This document shows, in pieces, positions 45,093 to 54,588 of a DNA stretch of 64,000 bases. Every line of letters begins with the position of its first letter. Positions within the stretch are counted from its first letter, which is position 1. Below the pieces are notes generated by a model. It did no database searches. It was given only the letters and a program-made list of their open reading frames with translations, and was not told where the DNA came from. A program made the translations under genes and the position numbers. The DNA is taken from the NCBI GenBank assembly GCA_910577235.1, contig CAJTMX010000008.1, forward strand, positions 11,160-75,159, in the 5' to 3' direction. This stretch comes from an uncultured Acetatifactor sp. (GTDB lineage: Bacteria; Bacillota; Clostridia; Lachnospirales; Lachnospiraceae).

Positions 45093-45779
45093 TTATACAT
45101 GAAAACCTGTCCGCTCCTCCAGAGCCTGTCTGCCCTTTTCATAGATAGGACACACCTCCGCGAGAAGATTTTCATAGTAGTCCGATGCGGCATGTCTGCG
45201 GGCCTGAGCCATCATCCGTCCTTTGTCGGTATAAAAGTAGGAGTATATATTTTCCAATTTTAGCCTATATTCCTGTAAAAAAGACGGTTTCTCATCCCCC
45301 GTTCCGTCCTGTATCCTGCCCTGGGTGTCCACATTGTAAAGCGGCTCCGATACCTGCCCTTTATAAAACAGAGTCCGGGCAATACCGATGGCCCCCGTCG
45401 CATCCAGCTTATCCGCATCGAACAGGATCTTGGCCTCTATAGATTCCGGAACATTATTATTGCGGTAACGATGGGTCAAGATACAGTGTCTGACTCTGGC
45501 GGCAAAATCTTCGTTAAAACCCCGTTCTGTCAGAAAACGATACGCCTTCTCCGCCCCCACCTGCGCATGACAGAGAGAAGGATTCTCAAATTGCTCCCCG
45601 CGTCCCACATCATGGAGCAGACAGGCGCAGATCAGCACGTCATAGTCCACATCCTGCTCCTCACCGGCAATCTCCAGCGCACTGTACAGTACCCGGTAAA
45701 CATGTTCCTTATCGTGAGCGCTGTCCCCCATACAGGACAACATATAATTCTCCCATGTCTGGTATACGTCTTTTGTCAT
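45093..45779 (-). CDS. HD domain phosphohydrolase
   Basis: A 228-residue metal-dependent HD hydrolase. The ligands are visible in HDKEHVYRV, the HD pair of CLLHDVGRG, the His of THRYRNN, and DADKLDATGAIG. This layout matches the YedJ/PgpH-like group of single-domain phosphohydrolases that cleave nucleotides or related phosphate esters. It is cytoplasmic. GGGAGA precedes the ATG. It stands upstream of the exporter operon but is separated by a hairpin, so joint transcription is uncertain. Confidence 0.9.
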   Translation of the reverse strand: MTKDVYQTWENYMLSCMGDSAHDKEHVYRVLYSALEIAGEEQDVDYDVLICACLLHDVGRGEQFENPSLCHAQVGAEKAYRFLTERGFNEDFAARVRHCILTHRYRNNNVPESIEAKILFDADKLDATGAIGIARTLFYKGQVSEPLYNVDTQGRIQDGTGDEKPSFLQEYRLKLENIYSYFYTDKGRMMAQARRHAASDYYENLLAEVCPIYEKGRQALEERTGFHV

Positions 45780-46142
45780 GATCTTCTCCCTTACTCATGT
45801 GTCTTTTCTCTCTTTACCCCGGATTACCCCTCTATGCCCTGTTTTGACACAGTAAACAGAAAGCACAGACAGCGCCCGGCCGTAACGCGTCAGTAATATG
45901 CATTTTATCATTTTTTCCAGTCTGATACAACCCCTGATACGACCGGCTAATTCATCCTGCCCATAATAACCGCGTGACAGGATCTCAGCCTTTCCTTTGT
46001 CTGCCAACTATCTATAAAAGTGCAACTTACGGTTGCCGCAAAAATGATAAATTGCATGGTAAGCTTGGTTGTTGCACTGCTTTTAATATAATATAATGTA
46101 TAACACATATTAAAATTTATTGGCAGACAAGGAGGAAGATAA
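45780..46142. other. Divergent intergenic region with inverted repeats
   Basis: The exact inverted repeat TTGTCTGCCAA (45997-46007) and TTGGCAGACAA (46120-46130) frames a second dyad, GTGCAAC and GTTGCAC (about 46019-46077), which overlaps the promoter of the gene at 46143. These may be operator sites. No gene is supported. Confidence 0.5.
46069..46097 (+). promoter_or_regulatory. Promoter of the membrane protein gene at 46143
   Basis: TTGTTG, 17 bp, TATAAT, 45 bp before the start codon. Confidence 0.65.
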
Positions 46143-47057
46143 TTGAAAACAAAAGATGTGTATCTGAAAACCATGAAATTTGTATGGCTCAAACTGGCGC
46201 TGGGAGGAGTGGTGCTGCTCTACGCGCTGGTGTCGCTGCTACTCTTTGTATGGCTGGGGAGTCTGAGCGGCGGCAGCAGTATCATAGTGATGCTTACCAT
46301 CTGGCTCATTCTGGTGGGTTGCGTTTACGGATTCCTACAGCATTATATCGGTTACATGCTCAAGGCCGGACATGTGGCAATGGTAACTACGGCTGTGACC
46401 ACCGGTTCTCTGCCGGATGACCAGCTGGGTGCCGCGAAAGCCATGGTTTCACAGCGGTTTCTAACTGCCAATGTCTACTTTGCCGTGGACCGGCTGGTGA
46501 GCGGCGCGGTGAGCCAGCTACAAAGCGGCCTCCAGAGAGTGGATGACCTGCTGGGAAAGATTCCCGGCGTATCCTTCCTCGTTTCCTTTGCCCAGATGTT
46601 CGTACATATCGCACTGAATTATGTGGACGAATGCTGTCTGGGATACACCTTCCTGCACAAGGATCAGTCGGCTTTCAAAAGCGCGGCGGACGGTGTAGTC
46701 ATATATTTCCAGAACTGGAAAAAACTATTGAAAGACGCCGCTGTAATGACAATAGCCGTGATGGCCATCTCTTTTCTGGCATGGCTGCTGCCCTTTCTTG
46801 TGCTGTCGGGTATTTTCGCGGCGCTGGGCATTCATGCCATTTATGCCGCCCTGCTTTCCATTCTCATCGCGGCCATATTAAAGAGTGCTTTCGTAGACAG
46901 TTTTCTGATGGTCAGAATGATGGTATCTTACATGGAAGTTGCGCCCTCAACAGAAATCACCTTTGATCTGTACGGCAAACTCTGCAAACTTTCCGCCAAG
47001 TTCAAGAGTCTCTTCGACAAAGGACAGCAGGAACAGCACAATTACGGGAACGTGTGA
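46143..47057 (+). CDS. Polytopic membrane protein, unknown
   Basis: A 304-residue protein with about five hydrophobic segments: two near the N-terminus (20-45, 48-72) and a cluster at 190-260. The middle region is amphipathic. The start is a TTG at 46143 with GGAGG 7 bp upstream; no other in-frame start has a ribosome site. It is on the plus strand among minus-strand genes, with its own promoter. I do not recognise the family; a transporter-like or sporulation-type membrane role is possible but unsupported. Confidence 0.75.
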   Translation: MKTKDVYLKTMKFVWLKLALGGVVLLYALVSLLLFVWLGSLSGGSSIIVMLTIWLILVGCVYGFLQHYIGYMLKAGHVAMVTTAVTTGSLPDDQLGAAKAMVSQRFLTANVYFAVDRLVSGAVSQLQSGLQRVDDLLGKIPGVSFLVSFAQMFVHIALNYVDECCLGYTFLHKDQSAFKSAADGVVIYFQNWKKLLKDAAVMTIAVMAISFLAWLLPFLVLSGIFAALGIHAIYAALLSILIAAILKSAFVDSFLMVRMMVSYMEVAPSTEITFDLYGKLCKLSAKFKSLFDKGQQEQHNYGNV

Positions 47058-47071
47058 ATCGGGAACGGATT

Positions 47072-48028
47072 TTAGGACTGGCCTGACCATCCGAAGAAGT
47101 CTTCCACCCTGCAACGGTAGTTCTCATTGTCATAAAAGAAACTGCGTACATGGCCTGCGCCCTCCACAAGCAACAGTTCTTTGCGGGAGGAGCAGGCCGC
47201 ATATGCCTCCCGGCTCATACGGCAGGGCACAAAATCATCCGCCAGCCCATGCACAAAAAAAACAGGCAAGCGGGTCTTCTTTAGAGATTCCGGTGTGGAA
47301 TACTCTCTTATGCCAAAGCGGGCGTGGAACCGCACGATCATATCCACATAATCCATGGACGGATGCTCCCGCATCCGCAAAGATTTTCTGCCCACCTCGT
47401 ATAGCATTTCATAGGGGCTGGTAAAACCGCAGTCCGCCAATACGCCCTGCACGAAATCCGGCAGCTCGTCTCCCGCCGCCATCAACACCGTGGCGGCCCC
47501 CATGGAAACACCCCCCAGATACACCGGCAGCGTGTTATGGCGCTCCTGCTCCAGATACCGCATCCACTCCGCCACGTCCCGGCGCTCCAACACGCCGAAC
47601 CCCATATATTTTCCCTGGCTGGCTCCCTGGGCGCGCTGTTCCACCAGCAGCAGATCACAGCCTATTTCATAGAGCCATTTGCCGATACTGCCGAAATCCC
47701 CGGTCCAACTGCCGCGCCAGCCGTGAAAAAGAACGATCAGACGTTTCGTCTGCCCCTTAGCCTGAATATAGTGTCCCACCAGGCGCAGTCCGTCCCGGGA
47801 TAATATATCCACATCCTCCCGGGGCAGGCTTTTCAGCCATTCCCCATCTTCCCGCATCTGCCTGCGTATCTCCAGTTCCCTGGCCGGGATCTCCTCTTTT
47901 CCATTGGAAGACAACAGATTCCTTGTTCTGGCGTTCAATGCCAGATTCATCAAAATATGATATTTAATGATTAAAAAGGTAGACGCCATCACAGTGACAA
48001 CTGCCAGCGCAATACAAAAAATTTTCAT
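47072..48028 (-). CDS. Alpha/beta-hydrolase with N-terminal membrane anchor
   Basis: A 318-residue hydrolase. A hydrophobic N-terminal helix (MKIFCIALAVVTVMASTFLI) anchors it or acts as a signal peptide. LIVLFHGWRGSWTGD carries the oxyanion loop, GGVSMGAAT the nucleophile Ser, HGLADDFVP the acid Asp and GAGHVRS the base His. This pattern is like the Bacillus YqkD/BAAT-type hydrolases. GGGAG precedes the ATG at 48028. The substrate is unknown. Confidence 0.9.
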   Translation of the reverse strand: MKIFCIALAVVTVMASTFLIIKYHILMNLALNARTRNLLSSNGKEEIPARELEIRRQMREDGEWLKSLPREDVDILSRDGLRLVGHYIQAKGQTKRLIVLFHGWRGSWTGDFGSIGKWLYEIGCDLLLVEQRAQGASQGKYMGFGVLERRDVAEWMRYLEQERHNTLPVYLGGVSMGAATVLMAAGDELPDFVQGVLADCGFTSPYEMLYEVGRKSLRMREHPSMDYVDMIVRFHARFGIREYSTPESLKKTRLPVFFVHGLADDFVPCRMSREAYAACSSRKELLLVEGAGHVRSFFYDNENYRCRVEDFFGWSGQS

Positions 48029-48088
48029 TTCACTCCCAAGACAATACAGACATATATCATATGGTGTCAATAAACACGCAGTCTAAGC

Positions 48089-48850
48089 TTACTCAGCTCT
48101 ATAGCTCTTTGGATAGACAATCGATGCGTTTCCACCATCATATAAATGCTGTCTGGCAATTCCCCCAAAATACGTATAATCCGTATCCTCCCCTGTTTCC
48201 CCACGGCAGAGCTGCAGCACTCCTTCCCGCAGCCGTTCCATAAAGGAGATCGGCAGAAACTGTCCATAGTGGCCATGCAGGATATGATCCGCCTGGTCTT
48301 TCAAATACATAATTTTGTCAAGTGCCTGCAGAAAATCCTGAGGAGACGAGCTTTCCTCCAACTGCATCCACAGATGCGTGTTGATGGCATCCCCTGTAAA
48401 CAGCACCCGATCCTCCCGCAGGAGCAACAGGATACTCCCCTTTGTGTGACCGGGAAGATGCACCACTTCCACAGTCAATCCACCCAGATCTATCACATCT
48501 CCGTGCTGAATGGGGAGAAAAGGCGGCATATGCATACCCCTCTCTGCCATCATCATCATAAATCCGTCCATCTGCGAATGCCGCCGGGCCACTTCCATAT
48601 CCAGTGGATGTATATACACCTCCTCAAAATATATGTCACCATATATATGGTCGCCGTGCCCATGGGTATTGATTACCATCAGGGGTAGCTCCGTAATGGT
48701 TCTTGCCACGGCCCGCACGTCTTGGTAACCGTTCATCGTATCGATTACCAGCGCTTTCTCCATACCCACCACCAGATATCCTATGGATTCTCCTGCGTCA
48801 TCCATGGAAAATATGTGCGGGTTAAGCCGCTGTACCTTTATTCTATCCAT
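48089..48850 (-). CDS. Metallo-beta-lactamase fold hydrolase
   Basis: A 253-residue MBL-fold enzyme with the dinuclear zinc motif THGHGDH, the second His in LPGHTKGS, the Asp in LFTGDA and the final His in HGHYGQF. It is most like broad glyoxalase II-type hydrolases. ATG at 48850 (MDRIKVQRLNPHIF) is taken as start; GTG codons at 48880 and 48874 are alternatives with GGAGG nearby. It lies 41 bp after the aldo/keto reductase gene and is probably in the same transcript. Confidence 0.88.
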   Translation of the reverse strand: MDRIKVQRLNPHIFSMDDAGESIGYLVVGMEKALVIDTMNGYQDVRAVARTITELPLMVINTHGHGDHIYGDIYFEEVYIHPLDMEVARRHSQMDGFMMMMAERGMHMPPFLPIQHGDVIDLGGLTVEVVHLPGHTKGSILLLLREDRVLFTGDAINTHLWMQLEESSSPQDFLQALDKIMYLKDQADHILHGHYGQFLPISFMERLREGVLQLCRGETGEDTDYTYFGGIARQHLYDGGNASIVYPKSYRAE

Positions 48851-48891
48851 ATATCGCACCACCTTACTTTTCACACCCACTGCCTCCGCCG

Positions 48892-50037
48892 TCAGTCAGC
48901 AAATAGTTCTCTGGCTTTTGCCATTCTCTCCACTATGCCCACGGCAAAAGGACATCTGCCCTCACAGCTGCCGCAGCCAATACAGTCGGAGGCATTTTTC
49001 TCCAGCGCCATATAGTGGGCTTTCACGGATGCCGGTACTTCCTCCTGCATGGTAGCCAGATCGTACAGCTTGTTTACCATGGCTATATCAATGTCTGCCG
49101 GACAGGGCTTACAGTGGTTGCAATACATACATTTCTGACTGTAGGCGTGATGGGGCGCCGTGGCCAGCGCGCTGGCATAGTCCTTTTCCTCCTCCGAAGC
49201 CGTCTCATAGGCCACTGCGTCCGCCACATGCCGGGGCTCGGAGTAACCCGCCATAATACTGGCTACCGCAGGTCTGGTCAGCGCATAGTGAATACACTGG
49301 ACAGGGGTAAAGGCCACGCCAAAGGGAGAAGTCTTCTCATTAAAAAGTCTCCCTCCCGCATAACCTTTCATCACCGTGATCCCCACGTCCTGCTGCTCGC
49401 ATACTTTGTACAACTCCGCTCTCTCCGGGTCCATACCCGCCAAGGAGGCGTCATACTGCTCGGCAAAATAATCGTCCAGATTTTCCGAGGGAGGCATCAA
49501 GTCGAAAGCAGGATTCACAGAAAACAGCAGCATCTCGATCTCACCGGACAGCGCCGCCTTTTTGGCCACTTTCGGATTGTGGGAACTTAATCCTATATGT
49601 TTTATGATTCCCGTTTTCTTTAATTCATGCACATATTCCATAAAAGGACTGCCCTGAATCTCATCCCACTCCTTCTCCGAGTCCACATAGTGAATCATAC
49701 CCAGGTCTATGTAGTCCGTCTGCAGCCGGGTGAGCAAGTCCTCAAAGGCGGCCTTTACCTTGGCTGCCTCACGGATGCGCACATACTGCCCGTCCTGCCA
49801 CGTGGAGCCGATATGCCCCTGGATATACCACTTGTCCCTGCTGCCCTTGATGCACTCGCCGATGGCCGACCTCACATTGGGTTCGGACATCCAGCAGTCC
49901 AAAATATTAATCCCCTGTTCCTCACAGGCTTTAAAGATCGCCCGACAGCCTTCCAGCTCCATCCGTTCCAGCCACTCTCCTCCAAACCCGATCTCGCTGA
50001 CCATCAGCCCTGTTTTACCCAATCTTCTGTAACGCAT
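48892..50037 (-). CDS. Aldo/keto reductase-like protein with ferredoxin C-terminus
   Basis: A 381-residue protein: an AKR TIM barrel (MRYRRLGKTGLMVSEIGFGG) followed by a dicluster-type 4Fe-4S domain with CMYCNHCKPCP and CIGCGSCEGRCP. The usual catalytic residues are altered: the region that normally reads D-T-A..Y-G is ILDCWMSEPN, the Lys position reads IQGHIG, while the His in IHYVD remains. It may therefore be a different oxidoreductase chemistry or an electron-transfer partner. AAAGGAGG precedes the ATG. It is followed by an MBL hydrolase gene. Confidence 0.88.
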   Translation of the reverse strand: MRYRRLGKTGLMVSEIGFGGEWLERMELEGCRAIFKACEEQGINILDCWMSEPNVRSAIGECIKGSRDKWYIQGHIGSTWQDGQYVRIREAAKVKAAFEDLLTRLQTDYIDLGMIHYVDSEKEWDEIQGSPFMEYVHELKKTGIIKHIGLSSHNPKVAKKAALSGEIEMLLFSVNPAFDLMPPSENLDDYFAEQYDASLAGMDPERAELYKVCEQQDVGITVMKGYAGGRLFNEKTSPFGVAFTPVQCIHYALTRPAVASIMAGYSEPRHVADAVAYETASEEEKDYASALATAPHHAYSQKCMYCNHCKPCPADIDIAMVNKLYDLATMQEEVPASVKAHYMALEKNASDCIGCGSCEGRCPFAVGIVERMAKARELFAD

Positions 50038-50260
50038 AAAATTCGTCCTCCTTTCGTCAATATACCGCCGATTTCTTTTAAAATTCATTTTGATAAGACA
50101 TATTAATTAAATTTGTTAAGATTTTACAGGTTGATTATACCAAAAAAATTGTGTAAGAGGCAACTGAAATAATAGGCAGACACCCACAAATTTCCATGCG
50201 GGAGTCCGGCAATGCAAAGGGGTCCGAAAACATTGAGCCGGGGCAGTTACAGCCGTCATA

Positions 50261-50293
50261 AAAAGGGCAGACTATTTCGGCGTCTGCCCTTTT
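50261..50293. terminator. Bidirectional intrinsic terminator
   Basis: AAAAGGGCAGAC and GTCTGCCCTTTT form a perfect 12-bp stem with a 9-base loop, 9 bp after the end of the XRE-membrane gene. Confidence 0.9.
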
Positions 50294-50301
50294 ACACTAT
50301 A

Positions 50302-51328
50302 TTATGGCTTGTCGCGATACTGTGCGGCAGCTTGGTATATACCCAGCAGCACCACGAAAACCAGCGCCGCCACAGGCCAGACAGGCCAGGTAGTTTGCCA
50401 ACTGTTATAATCGCCCCGGGCGGTGTTAAAGAGATTGATGCCCAGATAGATAGCCGTCACCAGACACCAATAAGCACCGATCAACGGACCAGCCTTTCTG
50501 CGGTCCCGTTTCCTGTCCGCGGAGTAATCCCCCTCCTGCAGCAACTTCTGAAAACTGCCCCATATACAGCTTACCCGCACCAGCAAAAATACCCCGAAAG
50601 ATATGATGACAAATAACAGACACAAACTGTATACCCCCCCAGATGTCCCCAACGCCTAACCCGGCAGCGATCATCAGGGGCACCACACTGAGAATACACA
50701 GTACCACACCCAGGACCAGATTCTTCTGATATTTTTGTCTAAAGTTATCTCTCTGTCTTTCCACAATGCCGCTGACTCCATATTGCAGGCAGATATTTTC
50801 TTCTTCCAGATATTCATAAGGAGCCAGTTTCATTCCGTTTACAATAAACAGCGCCACTGCCGCCGCCACTTTCAGCAGCAGGATCACTGTCCCCAATCCG
50901 CCGGCCATATTCTCTGTGACGGATACCGGACCATACTCTGACCAGCCGCCCAACAGCATCAGACAGATCGGAGAGAGGACACAGAGCATAACTCCCACGG
51001 CAATGGGCGTGCAGGTTCTATGAACCGTCTCCAGATAGGTATTGGCCTCCTCCAGCGAAAGAGTTTTTACGTACTGCTCCACCTCCACAGGTTCTTCTCC
51101 CTGCCCTCCGTCATTTATGGCGCCTGTGTCATATTCATCTTTTAATAGAAAATCCGTACTGACGCCGAAGATACTACTCATACGGATGATCTTATCCAAT
51201 TCCGGTATCGACGCGGCGGACTCCCATTTGGACACCGACTGACGGGAAATTTCCAGTTGATCCGCCAGCTCTTCCTGGGACCAATCTTTTTGCTTTCTTA
51301 AATATGCTATCTTTTCCGCTAAAATCAT
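50302..51328 (-). pseudogene. XRE regulator with membrane C-terminus, frameshifted at a G7 run
   Basis: The N-terminus is a Cro/CI-type helix-turn-helix (DWSQEELADQLEISRQSVSKWE) followed by a linker and four hydrophobic segments, a common membrane-bound regulator layout. The frame from 51328 changes at a run of seven G on the minus strand (50634-50640); beyond it the membrane-like sequence (VYSLCLLFVIISFGVFLLV) continues in another frame to a stop at 50302. Removing one G joins the two into one protein of about 340 residues. As read, translation would leave the membrane domain and end at 50426. It may be a sequencing error, a pseudogene or a phase-variable gene. Confidence 0.75.
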
Positions 51329-51593
51329 CTTATACCTCCCATATCTTAATTTGCGGATTCCCTTCCGCTGGTCAAGCGGTTCAAAATCCGGCTAGACTCT
51401 CACATATATGTTGTTTCGTCTCTTGTATTTTAACAGAATTCGCAGTTGACAACCACCAAGCGCGCGGTACATTTCTGATTTTTCTGTCAATCCGCGGTTG
51501 CAGTTTACTATAAATTTGACCCCAAAATGCGCAAAAAGAGAATTTCTTCACATATGGTCACTGTTCCACACAGACAGTCGGGATAGCCCATGC
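51329..51593. other. Divergent intergenic region
   Basis: This region lies between the XRE-membrane gene and the kinase-like gene at 51652. Apart from the promoter at 51594-51621 just beyond it, I see no gene or strong structure. Confidence 0.4.
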
Positions 51594-51621
51594 TTGCTTT
51601 TCCCCATAAATATGCTATACT
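51594..51621 (+). promoter_or_regulatory. Promoter of the APH-fold kinase gene
   Basis: TTGCTT, 16 bp, TATACT, 30 bp before the start codon. Confidence 0.65.
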
Positions 51622-51651
51622 TACTTTATAGTCAACATGGGAGAGAGTATT

Positions 51652-52686
51652 ATGAATGCATTATCAATAATGATGGCGGATTTTTGCGAAAAATATGCGC
51701 TGGGAGAAATACAGGGTGAGCCTCGGGCAGTAAAGGGCGGACTGTTACACCAAATGTATCATGTGGCCACAGATCAGGGAGATTACGCGGTTAAACTGCT
51801 GAATCCGGACATCATGAAACGGCCGCAGGCCATGGAAAATATGATTGATTCAGAGCGGATTGCCCAGCGGCTGGCGCAGGGACCGGAGGCGGTTCCCGCG
51901 GTGGCGGCTCTGCAACAAAAGGATCGGCAGCTACTGTTTATGGATATGGCCTGTAGCTCCTCCCCGGACAGTGTAAGACAGTATATCTTTGTCTATCCCT
52001 GGATAGAAGCGCATTCTCTGTTCCCGCCGGAAATAGGGGTTTCACATTGCGCTAAGATAGGTTACATACTGGGACAGATTCACGGTATGAAACTGAGCCC
52101 TGAAAAAATGGGAATAAAGCCGGAGGAACCGGGGCGGTCTCTCTATGACTGGCAGGGTTATCTGGCTTTGGCCAAAAAGCAGGGAGTTCCCTGGGTATCC
52201 GACTATGAGACAATGCTGACTGATCTGACCCGCTGGGACAAAGCGGCCACGGAGGCCATGGAATCCGTCAGTTCCTGTCAGGTTATCAGTCACCGGGATC
52301 TGGACCCCAAAAACGTGTTGTGGCAGAACGGACAGCCCTACCTGATCGACTGGGAGGCTGCCGGAGCCGTAAATCCCTATCAGGAACTACTGGAAGTACT
52401 GAATTATTGGTGCAACGATGAAAGCGGCCGTCTCAATCACGCCCTCTGTCGGGCATTGTTGGATGAATATACCCAATCTATGGATCTGTGGGGTGTGGAC
52501 TGGGCACCGGTCTTTGCCGTCGGCTGCGACAATATGTTGGGCTGGTTCGAATATACCTTGAAAAAAGCTCTGGGCATTGAGAGAGACGAAGACGCACAGG
52601 GAGCCTGCCAGATGAAGGGCACCTGGCAGGAACTGCTGCGATACGAAGCGCAGATCGGAAATCTGCGGGAAATACTGGAAAAATAG
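51652..52686 (+). CDS. Aminoglycoside-phosphotransferase-fold kinase
   Basis: A 344-residue protein with the APH/choline kinase fold. The nucleotide-binding lobe contains GGLLHQMYHVATDQGDYAVKLL, the catalytic loop is ISHRDLDPKNVLW (Asp and Asn) and the metal-binding motif is LIDWEAAG. Such proteins phosphorylate small molecules such as sugars, choline or aminoglycosides; CotS-type spore coat kinases are relatives. The substrate cannot be told. ATG at 51652 is chosen because GGGAGAG lies 6 bp upstream. It is a single-gene unit. Confidence 0.88.
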   Translation: MNALSIMMADFCEKYALGEIQGEPRAVKGGLLHQMYHVATDQGDYAVKLLNPDIMKRPQAMENMIDSERIAQRLAQGPEAVPAVAALQQKDRQLLFMDMACSSSPDSVRQYIFVYPWIEAHSLFPPEIGVSHCAKIGYILGQIHGMKLSPEKMGIKPEEPGRSLYDWQGYLALAKKQGVPWVSDYETMLTDLTRWDKAATEAMESVSSCQVISHRDLDPKNVLWQNGQPYLIDWEAAGAVNPYQELLEVLNYWCNDESGRLNHALCRALLDEYTQSMDLWGVDWAPVFAVGCDNMLGWFEYTLKKALGIERDEDAQGACQMKGTWQELLRYEAQIGNLREILEK

Positions 52687-52752
52687 TGTTTACAAGAGTA
52701 TTGTCGTTCTGGTGCCTGAGTACTGTGCCGGCACAGACATTTATACGGCATC

Positions 52753-53748
52753 CTAAGGTCGATTACCTACCAAAGTCTCCGCCGGCTCCTCCACATAACG
52801 CTGTTGCCCGGTCATCAGCAGGATCAGACTGCCCGCTATCAGTACAATGGTTACTGCCAGGCCACCCTCCAGACCGAACGCGCCTCCGTTGATCAACTCC
52901 CGGCCTGCCACCATCTCCGAGTCAAGAACCGAACAGCTGGTCTGCATACCGCTGACACTGATGCCGTAAAAATTGCCCTGCACCAGATTCCATATAGAAT
53001 GCAGCGCGCCCACACCCCATATGTTTCCCCGCTTGATAAAATATATGGAGGCAAAGATGCCAAAGAGTACCAGATTGATAAACGCCAGTACCGTGATCCC
53101 ATTATTGAGCAGATGCAGCGCCGCAAAAAACACCGCGTTAGCGGCGATACCCGCCGCCAAGGGATATCGTCTGCTCACAGACACCAGAAAATATCCCCTG
53201 CACAACACTTCCTCCGCCATACCCTGAACCATATACCCAAGCACAAACAATATAAAGATCCCGGCGGAAAAAGTCGCCGACAGTCCCCGGATTTTCAAAG
53301 ATCCTGTGAGCACACAGATCAGTACCGCCACTGAAAACATCACAAAACCGATCCCCGTACCACACATATATTCCTTCCACATTCCCGGTTTCTGGAATCC
53401 TACTGTTGTCATCTTTCTCTTCTGAATTAATTTGCAGAACAGTAATGTTGTCAAGATCATTCCCGCAGTGGAAAACAGCATCGCAATGGACAGAGCATTG
53501 GACTGCATCAACGCCTCCGCGGCCAATGTGATCGCCTGCACATCACCCGAAACGGCGGCATTCAGATAGTCCGCGTCGGTGAACATCAGAATCAGTTCAA
53601 CCGGAGTCAATACCGCCATCTGAACTATCGTGCTGACCAAAAATACGGCGACAAAGATCAACAATTCCAAAATTATATGCAGACCCTTTTGGGCCGCGGC
53701 AGCCTCCGCCACCATTTTAGGCTTTTTCAGTTTAAATAATTGCTGCAT
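52753..53748 (-). CDS. CPBP family intramembrane metalloprotease
   Basis: A 331-residue membrane protein with about eight hydrophobic segments. The CPBP (Abi) motifs are present: AEEVLCRGY (EExxxR), FAALHLLNNG with His, and GALHSIWNLVQG (HxxxN). Members resemble eukaryotic CaaX proteases and are linked to bacteriocin immunity or maturation, although no bacteriocin gene is adjacent. A good promoter lies 30 bp upstream. GGGGG near the ATG is a weak ribosome site. Confidence 0.92.
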   Translation of the reverse strand: MQQLFKLKKPKMVAEAAAAQKGLHIILELLIFVAVFLVSTIVQMAVLTPVELILMFTDADYLNAAVSGDVQAITLAAEALMQSNALSIAMLFSTAGMILTTLLFCKLIQKRKMTTVGFQKPGMWKEYMCGTGIGFVMFSVAVLICVLTGSLKIRGLSATFSAGIFILFVLGYMVQGMAEEVLCRGYFLVSVSRRYPLAAGIAANAVFFAALHLLNNGITVLAFINLVLFGIFASIYFIKRGNIWGVGALHSIWNLVQGNFYGISVSGMQTSCSVLDSEMVAGRELINGGAFGLEGGLAVTIVLIAGSLILLMTGQQRYVEEPAETLVGNRP

Positions 53749-53777
53749 AATATACCCCCATCTTCCTTCTTTTACCT

Positions 53778-53806
53778 ATTGTAACTCTTTTGTGGCCATA
53801 TTCCAA
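53778..53806 (-). promoter_or_regulatory. Promoter of the CPBP protease gene
   Basis: TTGGAA, 17 bp, TACAAT on the minus strand. Confidence 0.7.
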
Positions 53807-53849
53807 GGTTTATCTGCAAAAAATGCAGTAAAAAACGACTGATATTTAC

Positions 53850-53878
53850 TTGCATAACGATTTCCGTTGTACTAAAAT
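53850..53878 (+). promoter_or_regulatory. Promoter of the GNAT gene
   Basis: TTGCAT, 17 bp, TAAAAT, 38 bp before the start codon. Confidence 0.7.
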
Positions 53879-53916
53879 TTTAAATACAAACTGATATACC
53901 AAAGGAGGGATTACCC

Positions 53917-54534
53917 ATGCTATATGACAATCACGATGAAAGAATCAAATATTACGAGCTGCTCCTGCAGCGAGATTTAGCCGGAATGCCTGTTTATCCT
54001 CTTCCGGAGGGGTATCGCTTTGTTTTTTACAAACCCGGAGACAGGGATGCGTGGATAGCCATTGAGACTTCCGCGAAAGAATTTACCGGATATGACCAGG
54101 GGCTGATCTCCTGGAACCGCTATTATCAGGGAAAAGATGAAGAATTGAAACATCGCATGGTTTTTATAGAGGACAGCGCGGGAGATAAAGTTGCCACTGC
54201 CACGGCTTTTTACAATATATATAAGAAAGACCCTGACGGAGCCGGATGGCTCCACTGGGTAGCCGTACGCAGAGAGTATCAGGGACTGGGGCTTTCCAAG
54301 CCTTTGATCACACATGTTCTTGGTATTATGGCGTCTCTGGGATATACACAGGCCAAGATTCCCACCCAGACCATCACCTGGCTGGCCTGCAAGGTCTATC
54401 TGGATCTGGGGTTCCGCCCGCTGCCCGCCAATGCCATACACAGCAGGGCGGGGTGGCAGATCATAAAAACCCTGACCCACCACCCCGCGTTGGAAGATTT
54501 TGCGGAAATATCCCCGGCAGATATTCTGGCATGA
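53917..54534 (+). CDS. GNAT family N-acetyltransferase
   Basis: A 205-residue acetyltransferase. The acetyl-CoA binding motif A is WVAVRREYQGLGLSKPLITHVL, with preceding strand ATATAFYNIY and following helix YTQAKIPTQTITWLACKVYLDLGF, all typical of the fold. The acceptor is unknown. GGAGGG lies 6 bp before the ATG. It is convergent with the HD-GYP gene at 54589. Confidence 0.92.
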   Translation: MLYDNHDERIKYYELLLQRDLAGMPVYPLPEGYRFVFYKPGDRDAWIAIETSAKEFTGYDQGLISWNRYYQGKDEELKHRMVFIEDSAGDKVATATAFYNIYKKDPDGAGWLHWVAVRREYQGLGLSKPLITHVLGIMASLGYTQAKIPTQTITWLACKVYLDLGFRPLPANAIHSRAGWQIIKTLTHHPALEDFAEISPADILA

Positions 54535-54588
54535 TCCGAGAAACGACCCGGGACATGGACTGCCGCAAAACCTAATTTTATACAATGT

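Noticed and set aside
45795..46007. 70-codon frame upstream of the HD phosphohydrolase
   Set aside because: It begins with TTG, lacks a ribosome site and overlaps the inverted repeats.
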